64,000 nucleotides of DNA from Prorocentrum cordatum (taxonomy: Eukaryota; Sar; Dinophyceae; Prorocentrales; Prorocentraceae). The notes under the pieces were generated by a model. That model was given only the letters and a program-made list of their open reading frames with translations. It had not been told where the DNA came from and did not search any database. A program made the translations under genes and the position numbers. Each line of letters opens with the position of its first letter. The stretch's first letter is position 1. The stretch covers positions 269,501 through 333,500 of the forward strand of contig CAUYUJ010000725.1 of NCBI GenBank assembly GCA_963575745.1, read 5' to 3'. Below, piece after piece: positions 33,665 to 43,477 of the stretch.

Positions 33665-34558
33665 AGTGGGGGGTAAGACGAAAACCCACAAAATGTAACA
33701 AAATGTGGGAATCCTGGGGCTTGCGTGCATCTATTTGTGTGTCCCAGGGTCCCTTTTTGGCATTCCTGCCCAATCCGGGAGGACTATAATGAGCCTGGCC
33801 AGGATCACTGCGGGTGTTCAGTTGGCTTACTTCAACCTGTGTGCGGCACTTCTCCTGCGGTGGCTTGGCCTCCGGGCCTCCTGTGGCTTCCCGCTCCACT
33901 GCCCTTGCGAGGCTCCAGCGGCGGTCACCGGACCTCCCATGGGTCCTATGGATCCTATAAATCTTGGCGTCCTTTGGATCCTCATGGCTTCGCGACTCAT
34001 TGGCCCTGCAGTAAGCACATACGATAGTATGTCTTGCAAAAAAGTCATGGGCACATCCTTCGTCGATTCTGAGCTTCGCACCGTGCCCCAGCGCTCTGCG
34101 GGCCCATTGGGAGGTAAGACGTTCTCGTGGGGCACTCGTTGATCGACCAGTTTCTTCTTCGGTGTGACTGTTGTCTGTGTTGCACGTTTCAGCGGTCAGC
34201 TTGGCATTCTTCCGCGTTTCAGTGCCCTCCGCCTCCCCCCGTTTTCCGCGGCCGCTCTGTCTGTCTAGTCCCTTCCCTCCTGCTCGCCGGCCAATTCGCG
34301 TATCGGTCGCCCCGATCGCTCACCGCTGGAGCTGCTCTCCCGCCTCGCCGCCGACGAAGCACAAATCAGCGGTGTTTGCTTGGCACGGATCCCGTTTGCC
34401 GTCCCGTGTGTCGCTGGCCCCAGATGCCGCACTCTTTTTGGTGGTTGCCTGGCCGCGTGTGAGGGCCGCCAGTGGAGCCCATGAGCACAGGGTTCTCCGC
34501 ACAGGGGGTTCCACACACGTCTTCCTCCAACGGGCTGGTTGTGCAGCCAGCGGAGCCG
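33665..34558. other. no supported gene; left flank of the tandem YR array
   Basis: Unique sequence with no convincing frame. It ends abruptly where the first tandem unit begins at 34559. Confidence 0.5.
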
Positions 34559-34615
34559 GAAGTACCAGAACGGGCCACGCTTAAGGAAATTGACCGCCCC
34601 TATGCGGGAGCGTGG

Positions 34616-34717
34616 AAAATCTTCTCACTGCCTCCGTTGGGGTGGGCGCGCCTGCATTGGGACAGCGGAGAAGACGCTGCCGGCGTGACGGGCGAGCAAG
34701 CCCCCAAGCGAGGCTGC
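34616..34717 (-). repeat. B2 terminal repeat, unit 1
   Basis: 102 bp from AAAATCTTCTCACTGCCTCC to GCGAGGCTGC. Same length and sequence as B1 at 35145-35246 apart from one base near position 46. The outer end is defined by a solo copy at 59588 with different flanking DNA. Confidence 0.85.
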
Positions 34718-35144
34718 TCGACACGCCGAACCCACACCCCAACCAGACACCGCTGCCTGTGCGGCCAGCAGCGAACCACACCCACCAGACCAGGGAGGGC
34801 GGGAGGGCAAAAGCGGCAGCATCAAAGCCGCCGGGGCCCAGAGCCCCAGCCCGGCAGAGCCGCGGCACACCCCGCAGGGACAGACGAGGCACGCGCACTG
34901 GACAGACCAAGTCAGCCAGGAGCGCGCCTGCGTAGCCACGGCGAACGCGGCGACGAGACGCCGGGAACTTGCTACCCCGCCCCCGCGCCGGGCGGCAAAC
35001 CACAAAACCCCGACGACACGCGCCAACGCCGCCGCGGCCATGAGGAAACCATGAAACTCCCCAAACGGACCAAACGACCAACCGTGGGAAACTACGGCCG
35101 AAACGCCGATTTTCCTCCCCACGAAAGAACCTTTAGGGGGTAAG
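34718..35144 (-). repeat. A2 terminal repeat, unit 1
   Basis: 427 bp from TCGACACGCCGAACCC to CTTTAGGGGGTAAG. Copies lie at 42829-43255, 53451-53894 and 59690-60103. The last two carry an extra ~18 bp (CTCCTACTGGAGCCAACC). Confidence 0.85.
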
Positions 35145-35246
35145 AAAATCTTCTCACTGCCTCCGTTGGGGTGGGCGCGCCTGCATTGGCACAGCGGAGA
35201 AGACGCTGCCGGCGTGACGGGCGAGCAAGCCCCCAAGCGAGGCTGC
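35145..35246 (-). repeat. B1 internal repeat, unit 1
   Basis: Second copy of B, directly next to A2 and downstream (minus strand) of the YR gene. The A2|B1 junction reads GGGGGTAAG|AAAATCTT. Confidence 0.85.
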
Positions 35247-35366
35247 CCATTGTTGAGGCTCGACTCGCCCGTCACTCCGGACTCCAATGTCGGCGGCCCG
35301 AGCCTTCACACACGCGCCCGTTGGAAACGCGCTGGCCTCGGCGCGGCAGAATCATTCTTTTTCCTT

Positions 35367-36917
35367 TCAACAGTCCACGACGCCGCTGTCCGACGAATCC
35401 GAAAAATCAGCGGCCCACTTTGCGGCCACGACTTCCTCTTTCGTCTGCGCTGATGCGTAGCCAAACGCGGCTAATCCGCGCCAGCCACCTGAGTGAAACA
35501 ACACGGGCACACCGCCCTGCCGTAGAGCATCGTTGGCCCACCCTCGGCGGAAGCAGTGGGTTCCCCATTCTGCTCCGCGCGGGAAGCCGAGCGCCAACGC
35601 TGAGGTTTTGAGGGCTGCTAAGGCATTCTCGTAACGCAACGTTGGGAAGCACGGCCTGCTCTCACTGCGTCTGCGCAGGACGCACACCCCACACAATGCT
35701 GGACCACACGCTCGGCACACGCACTGCCTCACCACATGAACTGCTCTGTCCTGCATTTTCCGCTTGTGGAATATTATCGTGACCTCTGGCGTGCCTCCGC
35801 GCGCACGGCACACTATCTCAGAATGCAATACAGACGTCCCGAGCTTCAACACTTCACACCCGTAGCGCAACGCGAAATGTCTGGCCACCACCCAGCTGTC
35901 GGCCAGCTCCGCGTCATGCAGCACGTCCCGAGCGTACTCAGCAAGCTCCTGCACCTGCTTCGCCGACGCGCTGGCCTTGAAACGAGGCACCGCACCGTGG
36001 CTTTTCATGGCGCCCCTGACGAGGGCACTCGTGTCAGCAAGAGCCCCCACAGGCGTCTGTAGAAACCGCAACGTAGACCGCAGGTGGGAGCAATACCGGG
36101 AAAGCGTGGAAGCGCGCGGCACGGCGAACGCCAGCGCTGCCAGCACTACCTGGTCAGGCGGCCACTCTGGCACCTCCGTCGCCGCCGCGAGTTTGCCCCA
36201 CAAGCGGATGGCGGACGCATACCCCGCCCCACTCTGTCTCCAGTTCTCCAATTCCTGAAGCAACAACTGGTTCCGTAGAATGAGCGCGCGTGTCTCCGCA
36301 GGGACTTGCGCCAGCCAAGTTGCACGACTTGATGGAAGAGCCAACTCCGCAGCGACGGGCGGCAACAGAGGACCATCCACTCTGCATACAACAGAAATGG
36401 CCCGAGCAAGAACCTCTGCTGGCGGCGCCATTCTCTGGGCACGCGCCTGCGCCAATACTTCAACGGCTGCCGAAATTTCACCAGCGGTAGGCCCCGCGAA
36501 CCGCCGTGCCAGCGTCGGCGCCGGCACGCTGCACTCCTCCGCCAGCCTACACCGTTTGGCGCCGCTGGCGGCACGGGCATGCGCAGGCGCAAGTGCAAGT
36601 GCTGAACTACGACACCTGGACGCGTGCCACATCATTGCCCGCAGAAACTCGTCGGATAGCCCAGCTAGCGGGGGCCATATTCCCCGCAACTCGTCCAGCG
36701 CCGCGCCGTGGAAGTCGCTCCCGTGAACCGCGCCGTTGTCTGCCAAAGCTTGCAACACTAGGTTGGCCGACGGCGGGTGGCACGACGGTGGTGTCCCAGC
36801 CAGAACGCTGTGGAACCACTCGCTGAGGTCCGACTGGATCTCCACGCCCTGCACGCAAGGTTGTTCCTCGTCGCCCCGGCAACGGCGGCGGGAAGCATTG
36901 ATGAACTGCAAGGCCAT
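35367..36917 (-). CDS. tyrosine recombinase of DIRS-like retroelement, intact
   Basis: 516 codons with an ATG start, 24 bases after the RNase H stop. YRs of DIRS elements integrate a circular DNA copy at a short core without target duplication. Catalytic residues visible: Arg351 in FALRYGCEVLKLG, a Lys-rich hairpin FHKRKMQD near 385, His454 and Arg457 in GTHCFRRGWANDAL, Trp479 in SGGWRG and nucleophile Tyr487 in AAFGYAS. Between Arg and the His box lies a cysteine cluster CVCRACGPALCGVC, possibly metal-binding. The N-terminal 200 residues form the presumed core-binding domain. It is the only undamaged conserved ORF of either unit. The 2.5-kb element's YR is homologous over its full length. 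Confidence 0.85.
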   Translation of the reverse strand: MALQFINASRRRCRGDEEQPCVQGVEIQSDLSEWFHSVLAGTPPSCHPPSANLVLQALADNGAVHGSDFHGAALDELRGIWPPLAGLSDEFLRAMMWHASRCRSSALALAPAHARAASGAKRCRLAEECSVPAPTLARRFAGPTAGEISAAVEVLAQARAQRMAPPAEVLARAISVVCRVDGPLLPPVAAELALPSSRATWLAQVPAETRALILRNQLLLQELENWRQSGAGYASAIRLWGKLAAATEVPEWPPDQVVLAALAFAVPRASTLSRYCSHLRSTLRFLQTPVGALADTSALVRGAMKSHGAVPRFKASASAKQVQELAEYARDVLHDAELADSWVVARHFALRYGCEVLKLGTSVLHSEIVCRARGGTPEVTIIFHKRKMQDRAVHVVRQCVCRACGPALCGVCVLRRRSESRPCFPTLRYENALAALKTSALALGFPRGAEWGTHCFRRGWANDALRQGGVPVLFHSGGWRGLAAFGYASAQTKEEVVAAKWAADFSDSSDSGVVDC

Positions 36918-36941
36918 AGCAAAAAGGTTGCGCCCCCGCGG

Positions 36942-38312
36942 CTACTGACAGGCCCGCCCCAAGGCCGTCACCACCCCTCGCTCCGGCGCGGGTGCCCACG
37001 GGCGCTGTTCGTCGGTAAAAATACCTGTTGGGCCATGAAGGGGTCTCCATTGGAGTCCTATTGGTGCCTGCAGCGTCAGAAGCCTGCCTACCAGGAACAC
37101 AACGAAGAGACAGAAACACACAAAGACACTGGGTTGCCCAACTTGCTGGGGCAACCGCTGGGGCAACTGCTGGGGCAACCAGTAGGGGCGACCACAACGC
37201 AGACCTGCCGGGGCAACTGTTGGGGCCACCGTCAGGGCCCAGGGAAACCTGCCGAAAGCGCCAGAACCTCTGGGCCTCTGGAGCGCCCACACAGGTATTT
37301 TTTTTTTTGCACTCGCGACAACTCTCTCACCGCAGCTCGTCCCACACCCCGCACTCTGGCCACTGCCACTGGGTTTCCTTGAAACCCAGCTCGAATAAAA
37401 CATCAAGTTTTGCAGGTCTTCGTGGGCGCGAGACGGGGCGTCTGCTAAATTTTGGGCCGACGGCACTCTGAACGGACAGAGAATGTCGGCTCGCTGCGCC
37501 GCAGCAAACCAGATCGATGTCACTAACGCGTTCCAGTCGACCTGCCGCGACGCGCCCCTGACGAGCGCGCCCAACGCTGGATTGTAATCCACGAAAAGAA
37601 AAATCTCCAGCGCCTGTGGCAGTTGCGAGAAAGCGCGCCATAATCCACACACCGCGGCTATCAGCTCCCACGTGCCGATTTGCTGTCGGCGAGGCTTCAC
37701 CCTATTGCGAAGCCACCGGGGCACCCAAGCACGAGCAAAAAACTTTAAATCATCGTGCGCCAGCACCCACGCGAGAGCCCCGCACCCCGCTGCATCGGTG
37801 TACAAAATGACACGCGGACGCAACGATGGCGCATAGGGAATTGCACGGCGAGGCTCCGAATGCAGAAAACGCAGCCACCATTGCAGAGCGCGGCGCAAAC
37901 GCGAAGACAGCCTCGAGGATCGCCGCGCCGAATGGTGAAACAAAGCTGCGAGGTAAACCCTCGCGCTGTTGCCAAACACCATAGTCGCCCCCCAGCTCAA
38001 TTTGCCAGCCAGTTTCTGCGCCGCTGCTGGTGCGAGCACGCCTGCAGCTAGGACTGCTTCAATTTCTGCAACCCATTGAGAGCATTTCTGACTTGGCACC
38101 GTGAACACGAACTGCTCTCCTTCTTCATCCAACACGACGTGGATGCCGAGAACAGTTGCGTCGCTGGCAGCTGTGACGCTCTTGGCCTCGTCCAGTTGCC
38201 ACCCAAGCAATCCCTGCACGACTTCGCGCGCGAGGACGGCGGTGCCTGACGGCCCTGTGAGGCTGGTGTCGTCTGGCGTTTCACGATCAATGCGAAAAAG
38301 GTGCGCCAGCAC
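36942..38312 (-). pseudogene. RT thumb and RNase H domain, unit 1; RT catalytic box deleted
   Basis: 456 codons read after an in-frame TAG (38316-38318). Begins VLAHLFRI and continues DRETPDDTSL, where unit 2 has FYPRFVDDFFSIG between RI and RE. So 36 bases including the FVDD catalytic Asp pair are gone, in frame. RT primer-grip-like LLGWQLDEAKS and VLGIHVVLDEE follow. RNase H is intact: RVILYTDAAGCGALAWVL (first Asp), GTWELIAAV (Glu), IFLFVDYNPALGAL (second Asp) and PSAQNLADAPSR (last Asp). The C-terminal 110 residues are Pro/Gly/Gln-rich. RNase H could still fold, but the RT cannot be active. Confidence 0.8.
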
Positions 38313-38315
38313 CTG

Positions 38316-38855
38316 CTAGATCGCAAAGCCCACGCGGCGCCAGGAGTGCACATTTGAAAGCGCCCCAAATGGGCAGGAGAAAAGCTGCAACGCGACGCCT
38401 GTGCACGCCGCGTCTTCTGTAACAGCCACAGCATACGGCAAGTGCACCGTCCGTATGGGCAAAGTTTCATACGCGCCGACAACGTCATCCTTCCGCAAGC
38501 GCAGCGGTCCGGGGTTGTTCTGCCGGACAAGTTGGCCTACCGCAACCAAAGTGTCAAGATCATCATAACAAATGCGCTCCGACACCTGGGTTGCTTCGTT
38601 GATTCCCGAAGCGTGGAAATCATCAATGGCGCGGACTGCCCGGACGACAGCGCCGCGCTTCACTTTCCAACCTTCGTCTACTCCAAAGCGGGGGGAGCAA
38701 ACGACGTCGTCTAAAGCAGCGGACAGTGGCACCCACCTTGCTTTGCCTGCTGCGACCTCGCTCTCGGTTTGCGCACGCAAAGCTGCGGCCGCTTCTTCAT
38801 CTATCAAGCAGCCCTCAAAATCACCTTCGCGTTGGTCGCGGGCGCGCGCGCCCAC
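38316..38855 (-). pseudogene. RT fingers/palm, unit 1, ending at in-frame TAG
   Basis: Contains VKRGAVVRAVRAIDDFHASG (RT motifs 1-2, DIRS type), RKDDVVGAYETLPI (motif A) and SCPFGALSNVHSWRRVGFAI (motif B), then TAG, CAG, GTG and the next ORF in the same frame. The upstream border is a frame change: the preceding ORF overlaps by 52 bases in another frame. The TAG sits between motif B and the FVDD box, so without readthrough no active RT can be made. The same TAG and the same frame change are in unit 2. Confidence 0.8.
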
Positions 38856-39334
38856 AGCAAGTCCAAAGGCAAAGGCGCGTCAGGTGCACATGTCGGCAGC
38901 GTGCCGCTCGGAGGAATCACCCCGGTCAGCTTAAAACCCGCTGCCAAATCTGCCACTAATTCGGCGTCAGAATGCCCAGATGCCTCCGGCATCTCTGCCA
39001 GCAACCGCAAGTTTTTATCCGGACCTAGAACAGCTTGCACGTGCTGTGGGAGCTTGGTAAACTCCCATTGCCATTCCCTGTCCGTCACACGCTTGCGCTC
39101 GCGCCAGAAAGCTAAAGCAGAAGCGCGAAAATCATGCAGGTCGCGCCTGGGCCCGCACTCGTAGAGAGCGCTCGACTGCGTCTTTCCGCGCAGGCGCAAA
39201 GTACCTGCACTAGGAGGGAGACCGCGCGCCCAATCTATGTGATGGCTCGGTGCCATGCAGCTAAGTCTATGCAGCAAACTGCTCACTTCAGCTCGCAATT
39301 CGTCAAAATCGGTGGCAAATCCACTCGCATTCAA
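38804..39334 (-). pseudogene. pol N-terminal region, unit 1
   Basis: About 176 codons in the same frame as the end of gag, separated from it by TGA at 39386-39388 and 18 sense codons. There is no ATG at its start. Contains ELVADLAAGFKLTGVIPPSG, a conserved lead-in to DIRS-type RT. It ends at a stop inside a GCGCGCGCGCCCGCG run, and the RT continues in the -1 frame. Both copies share this arrangement. Confidence 0.7.
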
Positions 39335-39385
39335 AAATGTGCCCGAGGGATCCTCGGACGATTCGCGGCCTGAGCCGGAATCCTC

Positions 39386-39388
39386 TCA
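39386..39388 (-). other. in-frame TGA at the gag-pol boundary
   Basis: Reads AAG AAG TGA GAG GAT on the minus strand. Gag and the pol N-terminus are in one frame across it (EDSGSGRESSEDPSGTFLNA follows). The TGA is also present in unit 2 at 47533-47535. Either a separate-ORF stop or a readthrough site. Confidence 0.6.
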
Positions 39389-40998
39389 CTTCTTGGTGTC
39401 CCATTTCTTGTCCCACTTCTTGTTGTCCCACTTCTGAGAGCTCCAGCTAGATGCGGGGCCTCCTTTCGGACTGCGAGACCTCCGCGCTGGGGAACGCACC
39501 TGGCGGCCGACGTTCGCGGGGTGGGTTGCCCCCTTGCTCTTGGCAGGGCCTTTGCCGGTGCCCTTCCCTGGTGTTGCCTGTGACTGCTGCGAGCTTGAGC
39601 TCTGGCTCACTTTATTAGCTGCCCTCGCAACTTCTGAAACACGCTTCTCAGCGATGCTCTTGGCGTCGGCCAGCACATCTCTGTCCAAGTCGCCCAGAAG
39701 CATCCCGATCTGATCGTTCTCTTCCCGCTCCAATGCGCGGGCAAGTTTCTGCCTCAGCAGCAAGTCGCAGTGCGTGCACACACGAAAACCTCCGTATTCC
39801 TCAGCAACTCGAGTGAGCACCATCTGGTAAGCGAGCAACTGGGCGGCTGTGATGACCTTCGCGAGGACCATCTTGACACCCCAATCGAGGATGTGGCCAT
39901 AGAACGTCACAAACCCAAGGTAAGCCGTCTTATCTTCCATGGACCTGACTTTCTTTGCCTCCATTGCGCTCCGCAATTTCTCCTCGAAGATTCCATCGCC
40001 GACAGTGGCGTCAATCTTCGGCGTGCGGGACCACGAAGGCCGAAACGACGTTTGCAGGTCCTCGCCCTCTGCTGGGCCAATGTACAGCCCCCCCCCCTGC
40101 TCTCGGGCAACCTTACTTGCCTTTTCCAACCGAAGCAGTGACTCCTCTGAGGGGATCATGTCCTTTGGCAAGCAACTGAGACCAAGCTCACCAAGGCGGT
40201 CCTTGAGATTGAAACTCAAGTATTCTTTCTTGGGTTGTTCTCTGTCCTTTGTTGCCTTTGCGAGGGCTTCGATGGCCTGGGCCAAGCCATCAGCTGGTGG
40301 CCCACTGGCGGGGCGCCCGTCCGCGACACGCTTGTCCAGAGCAGCGGCAGCACTCTGCACCTTCAACGCAGCTGCCACGTGCGTTGGCGTGATCTTGACG
40401 TCTTTCCACTGCGTGTCGCCATCTCCCTCGAAGGGCTTGGCCCCGGCGCGGAAACCATCGATGACAAATGTGCGCATCTGCGCGTCTGCATACTGCCGAG
40501 CCCATGTGTTCCGCGAGGAGGCGCGCCACACTTCCGTAGAAGAGTTCTGGGTGGCGCGTGGGCTCGTTTGCGTCCGCGACGAACTGGATCCACTTTTCCA
40601 TATCGGCACCGGACAGGGCCAAGAACTTGCCTTCGGGCACGGTGGCCACCAAGGCCTGCACGGCTGCTGACTCGAGCGGCATGACCTCTCGGGCACACTC
40701 GACACAAGCAAGGCGGACGTGTGTAGGAAACACGGGGTAACGTCGACAATGCCTGGAGCCTATGGCAACGGATCGCGACTGACACGTCCATCCCTCTGTG
40801 GGACATGGGCGCCCATTACGTTCGTGCCCCAAGAGCACTCCCACCTGCGTCCAGCAGCCAGTTTTCCGATCGCGCCCAGCTGTCACAACGGCACGTCGGC
40901 CGCTTGAGCCCCAGCACGAAGGAGGGAAGGTGAGAGAGTCCTCCGCTCCGCTCCGCCGACCCTGGACGCAAAGTCGCACAGCTCTCGCCGCTGCACAT
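39386..40998 (-). pseudogene. gag-like gene, unit 1, two indels
   Basis: Start ATG at 40998 (MCSGESCATLRPG). The N-terminal part is Cys-rich (PTCRCD, CPTEGWTCQ, RHC, ACVEC), compatible with zinc binding. A 19-base insertion at 40816-40834 and an indel near 40505 shift the frame. The rest is open and helical, with KKEYLSFNLKDRLGELGLSC and FVTFYGHILDWGVKMVLAKV. The tail is basic and Trp/Lys-rich (KWDNKKWDKKWDTKK), likely for nucleic-acid binding. No retroviral CCHC knuckle is seen. Function by position and character only. Confidence 0.65.
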
Positions 40999-41907
40999 CC
41001 CGGCGACCCTCCTTTGACGTTCATCGCGGCCAGGGAGCCACTCGGGTCACCTCAGGCGAAACCATGCAAGCTACAGCAGTGCCACGCCGATCCCAGTCGA
41101 ACCCCTCTGACCGCTCTGCGGCCGGGGGAACTACATGGGTCTCCTTGCTCCTCCCCCTCCGCCGGGCCAGAGTGAGGAGGGAGCCATTTTGAGCGTACCG
41201 AGGCCGTTTTGGCCAAGATGGCTGCGCGCGAGGGGGCTTCCGCTCATCCCACGCTAATGCGGACGAACGTCGTCGCCCTGAATTTTTCGGACTGCCCGAA
41301 AATTGCGCCTGAGAAATCCGTTTGCAGTGGACCGAATTTCCAATTGCCCGAGCCCAAATTTCACGAGCTGCACCAGAATTGAATTCTGAGTTCTCTAGTG
41401 AAAGGGCGTCAGCATGGATATTAATGACGCGCCATTTGGGACGCAGGCCCCCCGGGGTCGGTCGAGAACGGGAGCGCTGCACAAGTGCAAAGCACTCCCG
41501 CCCCCGTTGTGTGGTGGGGTTCGCCAGTGCCCCCCATCAAGGACTAGCTTCTGCCGCCTGCACACATCCGACCACGAGTGCCCAGAGTGTCCGTAGCCCG
41601 TCTTTCTGGCTCGCGCGGTCCCCGCGCATAGAGAGTCGCGCACAAGTGCAACCTCTCCCAGGCAGGTCAGAAACTGCCAAATCACTCAGGTATGGACCTG
41701 GGCGCGCGAGTGCAACAAAACGGCGCCCTGAACAAAATCTGGAGCGTCGGAAACGCTGGAATTGCAAATCGCGAATTTGCGTTCGCAGATGCCTGAAGCC
41801 TTCGCGCCAGACCCAGAACCGCAGAGGCGTACCCAGGCCAGAAACTGGCGGAAACAGAAGCCGCTGCCCATGCATGTCCTGTGCCGGACAGCAACGTACC
41901 CGACCAG

Positions 41908-42547
41908 GAAGCCCCGCTGGGAGGCGCAGCGGACCCCGGTAAGCCTGCAATGTGAGAGCCTCTCCCTGCCTGCCCGACCGTATGGGGATCCAAAGCGGAC
42001 ACAGCTGGGTACTGCCATGGCGCTGGCTGGACCTTGGCCGACCCGACGGGGAAGCCCAGCTGGCCACACCGTAACGGACCCAGCTGCGCATGCAATGTGG
42101 GAGCCCCCCCCCGCCGGCGGGACCGAAACGGACCCGACGGGGAAGCCCAGCTGGCCAGACCGCGGCGGACACAGCTGCGCATGCAATCCAGGAACCCCTC
42201 CCGCCAGCCGGACTGTAGCAGACCCGACGGGACGCCCAGCTGGCCGGACCGTAGCGGACCCAGCTGGGTATGCAATACCAGAACCCCTCCCCGCCGGCCG
42301 GACCGTAGCGGACCCGACGGGGAGGCCCAGCTGGCCGGACCGTAGCGGACCCAGCTAGGCATTGCAATGCAACGTGTGAACCCTCCCCGCCGGCCGGACC
42401 GTAGCGGACCCGGAGGCCCAGCTGGCCGGACCGTAGCGGACCCAGCTGGGCATTGCAATGCAACGTGGGACCCCTCCCCGCCAGCCGGACCGTAGCGGGC
42501 CCGACGGGAAGGCCCAGCTGGCCGGACCGTGGCGGAACACCAGCTGG
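41908..42547 (-). repeat. tandem repeats upstream of gag, unit 1
   Basis: Repeats built on CAGCTGGCCGGACCGTAGCG and GACCCGACGGGGAAGCCCAG. Six to eight cores at 60-95 bp spacing, separated by GAACCCCTCCCCGCCGGC spacers. They occupy the 5' leader of the element, where a promoter would be expected. The same array follows the insertion in unit 2 (52531-53168). Confidence 0.8.
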
Positions 42548-42828
42548 GCATCAAAGCCGCCGGGGCCCAGAGCCCCAGCCCGGCAGAGCCGCGGCACACC
42601 TCGCAGGGACAGACGAGGCACGCGCACTGGACAGACCAAGTTAGCCAGGAGCGCGCCTGCGTAGCCACGGAAGTACCAGAACGGGCCACGCTTAAGGAAA
42701 TTGACCGCCCCTATGCGGGAGCGTGGAAAATCTTCTCACTGCCTCCGTTGGGGTGGGCGCGCCTGCATTGGGACAGCGGAGAAGACGCTGCCGGCGTGAC
42801 GGGCGAGCAAGCCCCCAAGCGAGGCTGC

Positions 42829-43255
42829 TCGACACGCCGAACCCACACCCCAACCAGACACCGTTGCCTGTGCGGCCAGCAGCGAACCACACCCACCAGA
42901 CCAGGGAGGGCGGGAGGGCAAAAGCGGCAGCATCAAAGCCGCCGGGGCCCAGAGCCCCAGCCCGGCAGAGCCCCGCCACACCCCGCAGGGACAGACGAGG
43001 CACGCGCACTGGACAGACCAAGTCAGCCAGGAGCGCGCCTGCGTAGCCACGGCGAACGCGGCGACGAGACGCCGGGAACTTGCTACCCCGCCCCCGCGCC
43101 GGGCGGCAAACCACAAAACCCCGACGACACGCGCCAACGCCGCCGCGGCCATGAGGAAACCATGAAACTCCCCAAACGGACCAAACGACCAACCGTGGGA
43201 AACTACGGCCGAAACGCCGATTTTCCTCCCCACGAAAGAACCTTTAGGGGGTAAG
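42829..43255 (-). repeat. A2 terminal repeat, unit 2, between B2 (42727-42828) and B1 (43256-43357)
   Basis: Same lengths and junctions as in unit 1: A2 427 bp, B copies 102 bp, and the GGGGGTAAG|AAAATCTT junction at 43255/43256. Confidence 0.85.
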
Positions 43256-43477
43256 AAAATCTTCTCACTGCCTCCGTTGGGGTGGGCGCGCCTGCATTGG
43301 CACAGCGGAGAAGACGCTGCCGGCGTGACGGGCGAGCAAGCCCCCAAGCGAGGCTGCCCATTGTTGAGGCTCGACTCGCCCGTCACTCCGGACTCCAATG
43401 TCGGCGGCCCGAGCCTTCACACACGCGCCCGTTGGAAACGCGCTGGCCTCGGCGCGGCAGAATCATTTTTTTTCCTT

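Larger units (their letters stand above)
34559..42669 (-). mobile_element. tandem unit 1: DIRS-like YR retroelement (8111 bp)
   Basis: Minus-strand order: 5' tandem repeats, gag, RT, RNase H, YR, B1, A2, B2, then a 57-bp flank. Terminal repeats are split: B2 34616-34717, A2 34718-35144, B1 35145-35246. B1 and B2 are both 102 bp and nearly identical. A2 ends GGGGGTAAG and B starts AAAATCTTCTC. At the 5' (right) end only part of A remains (42548-42669, matching 34819-34940), followed at once by the 57-bp flank of unit 2. The unit is about 99% identical to unit 2, so this is a tandem duplication rather than two independent insertions. It lacks the RT catalytic box and is not autonomous. Confidence 0.85.
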
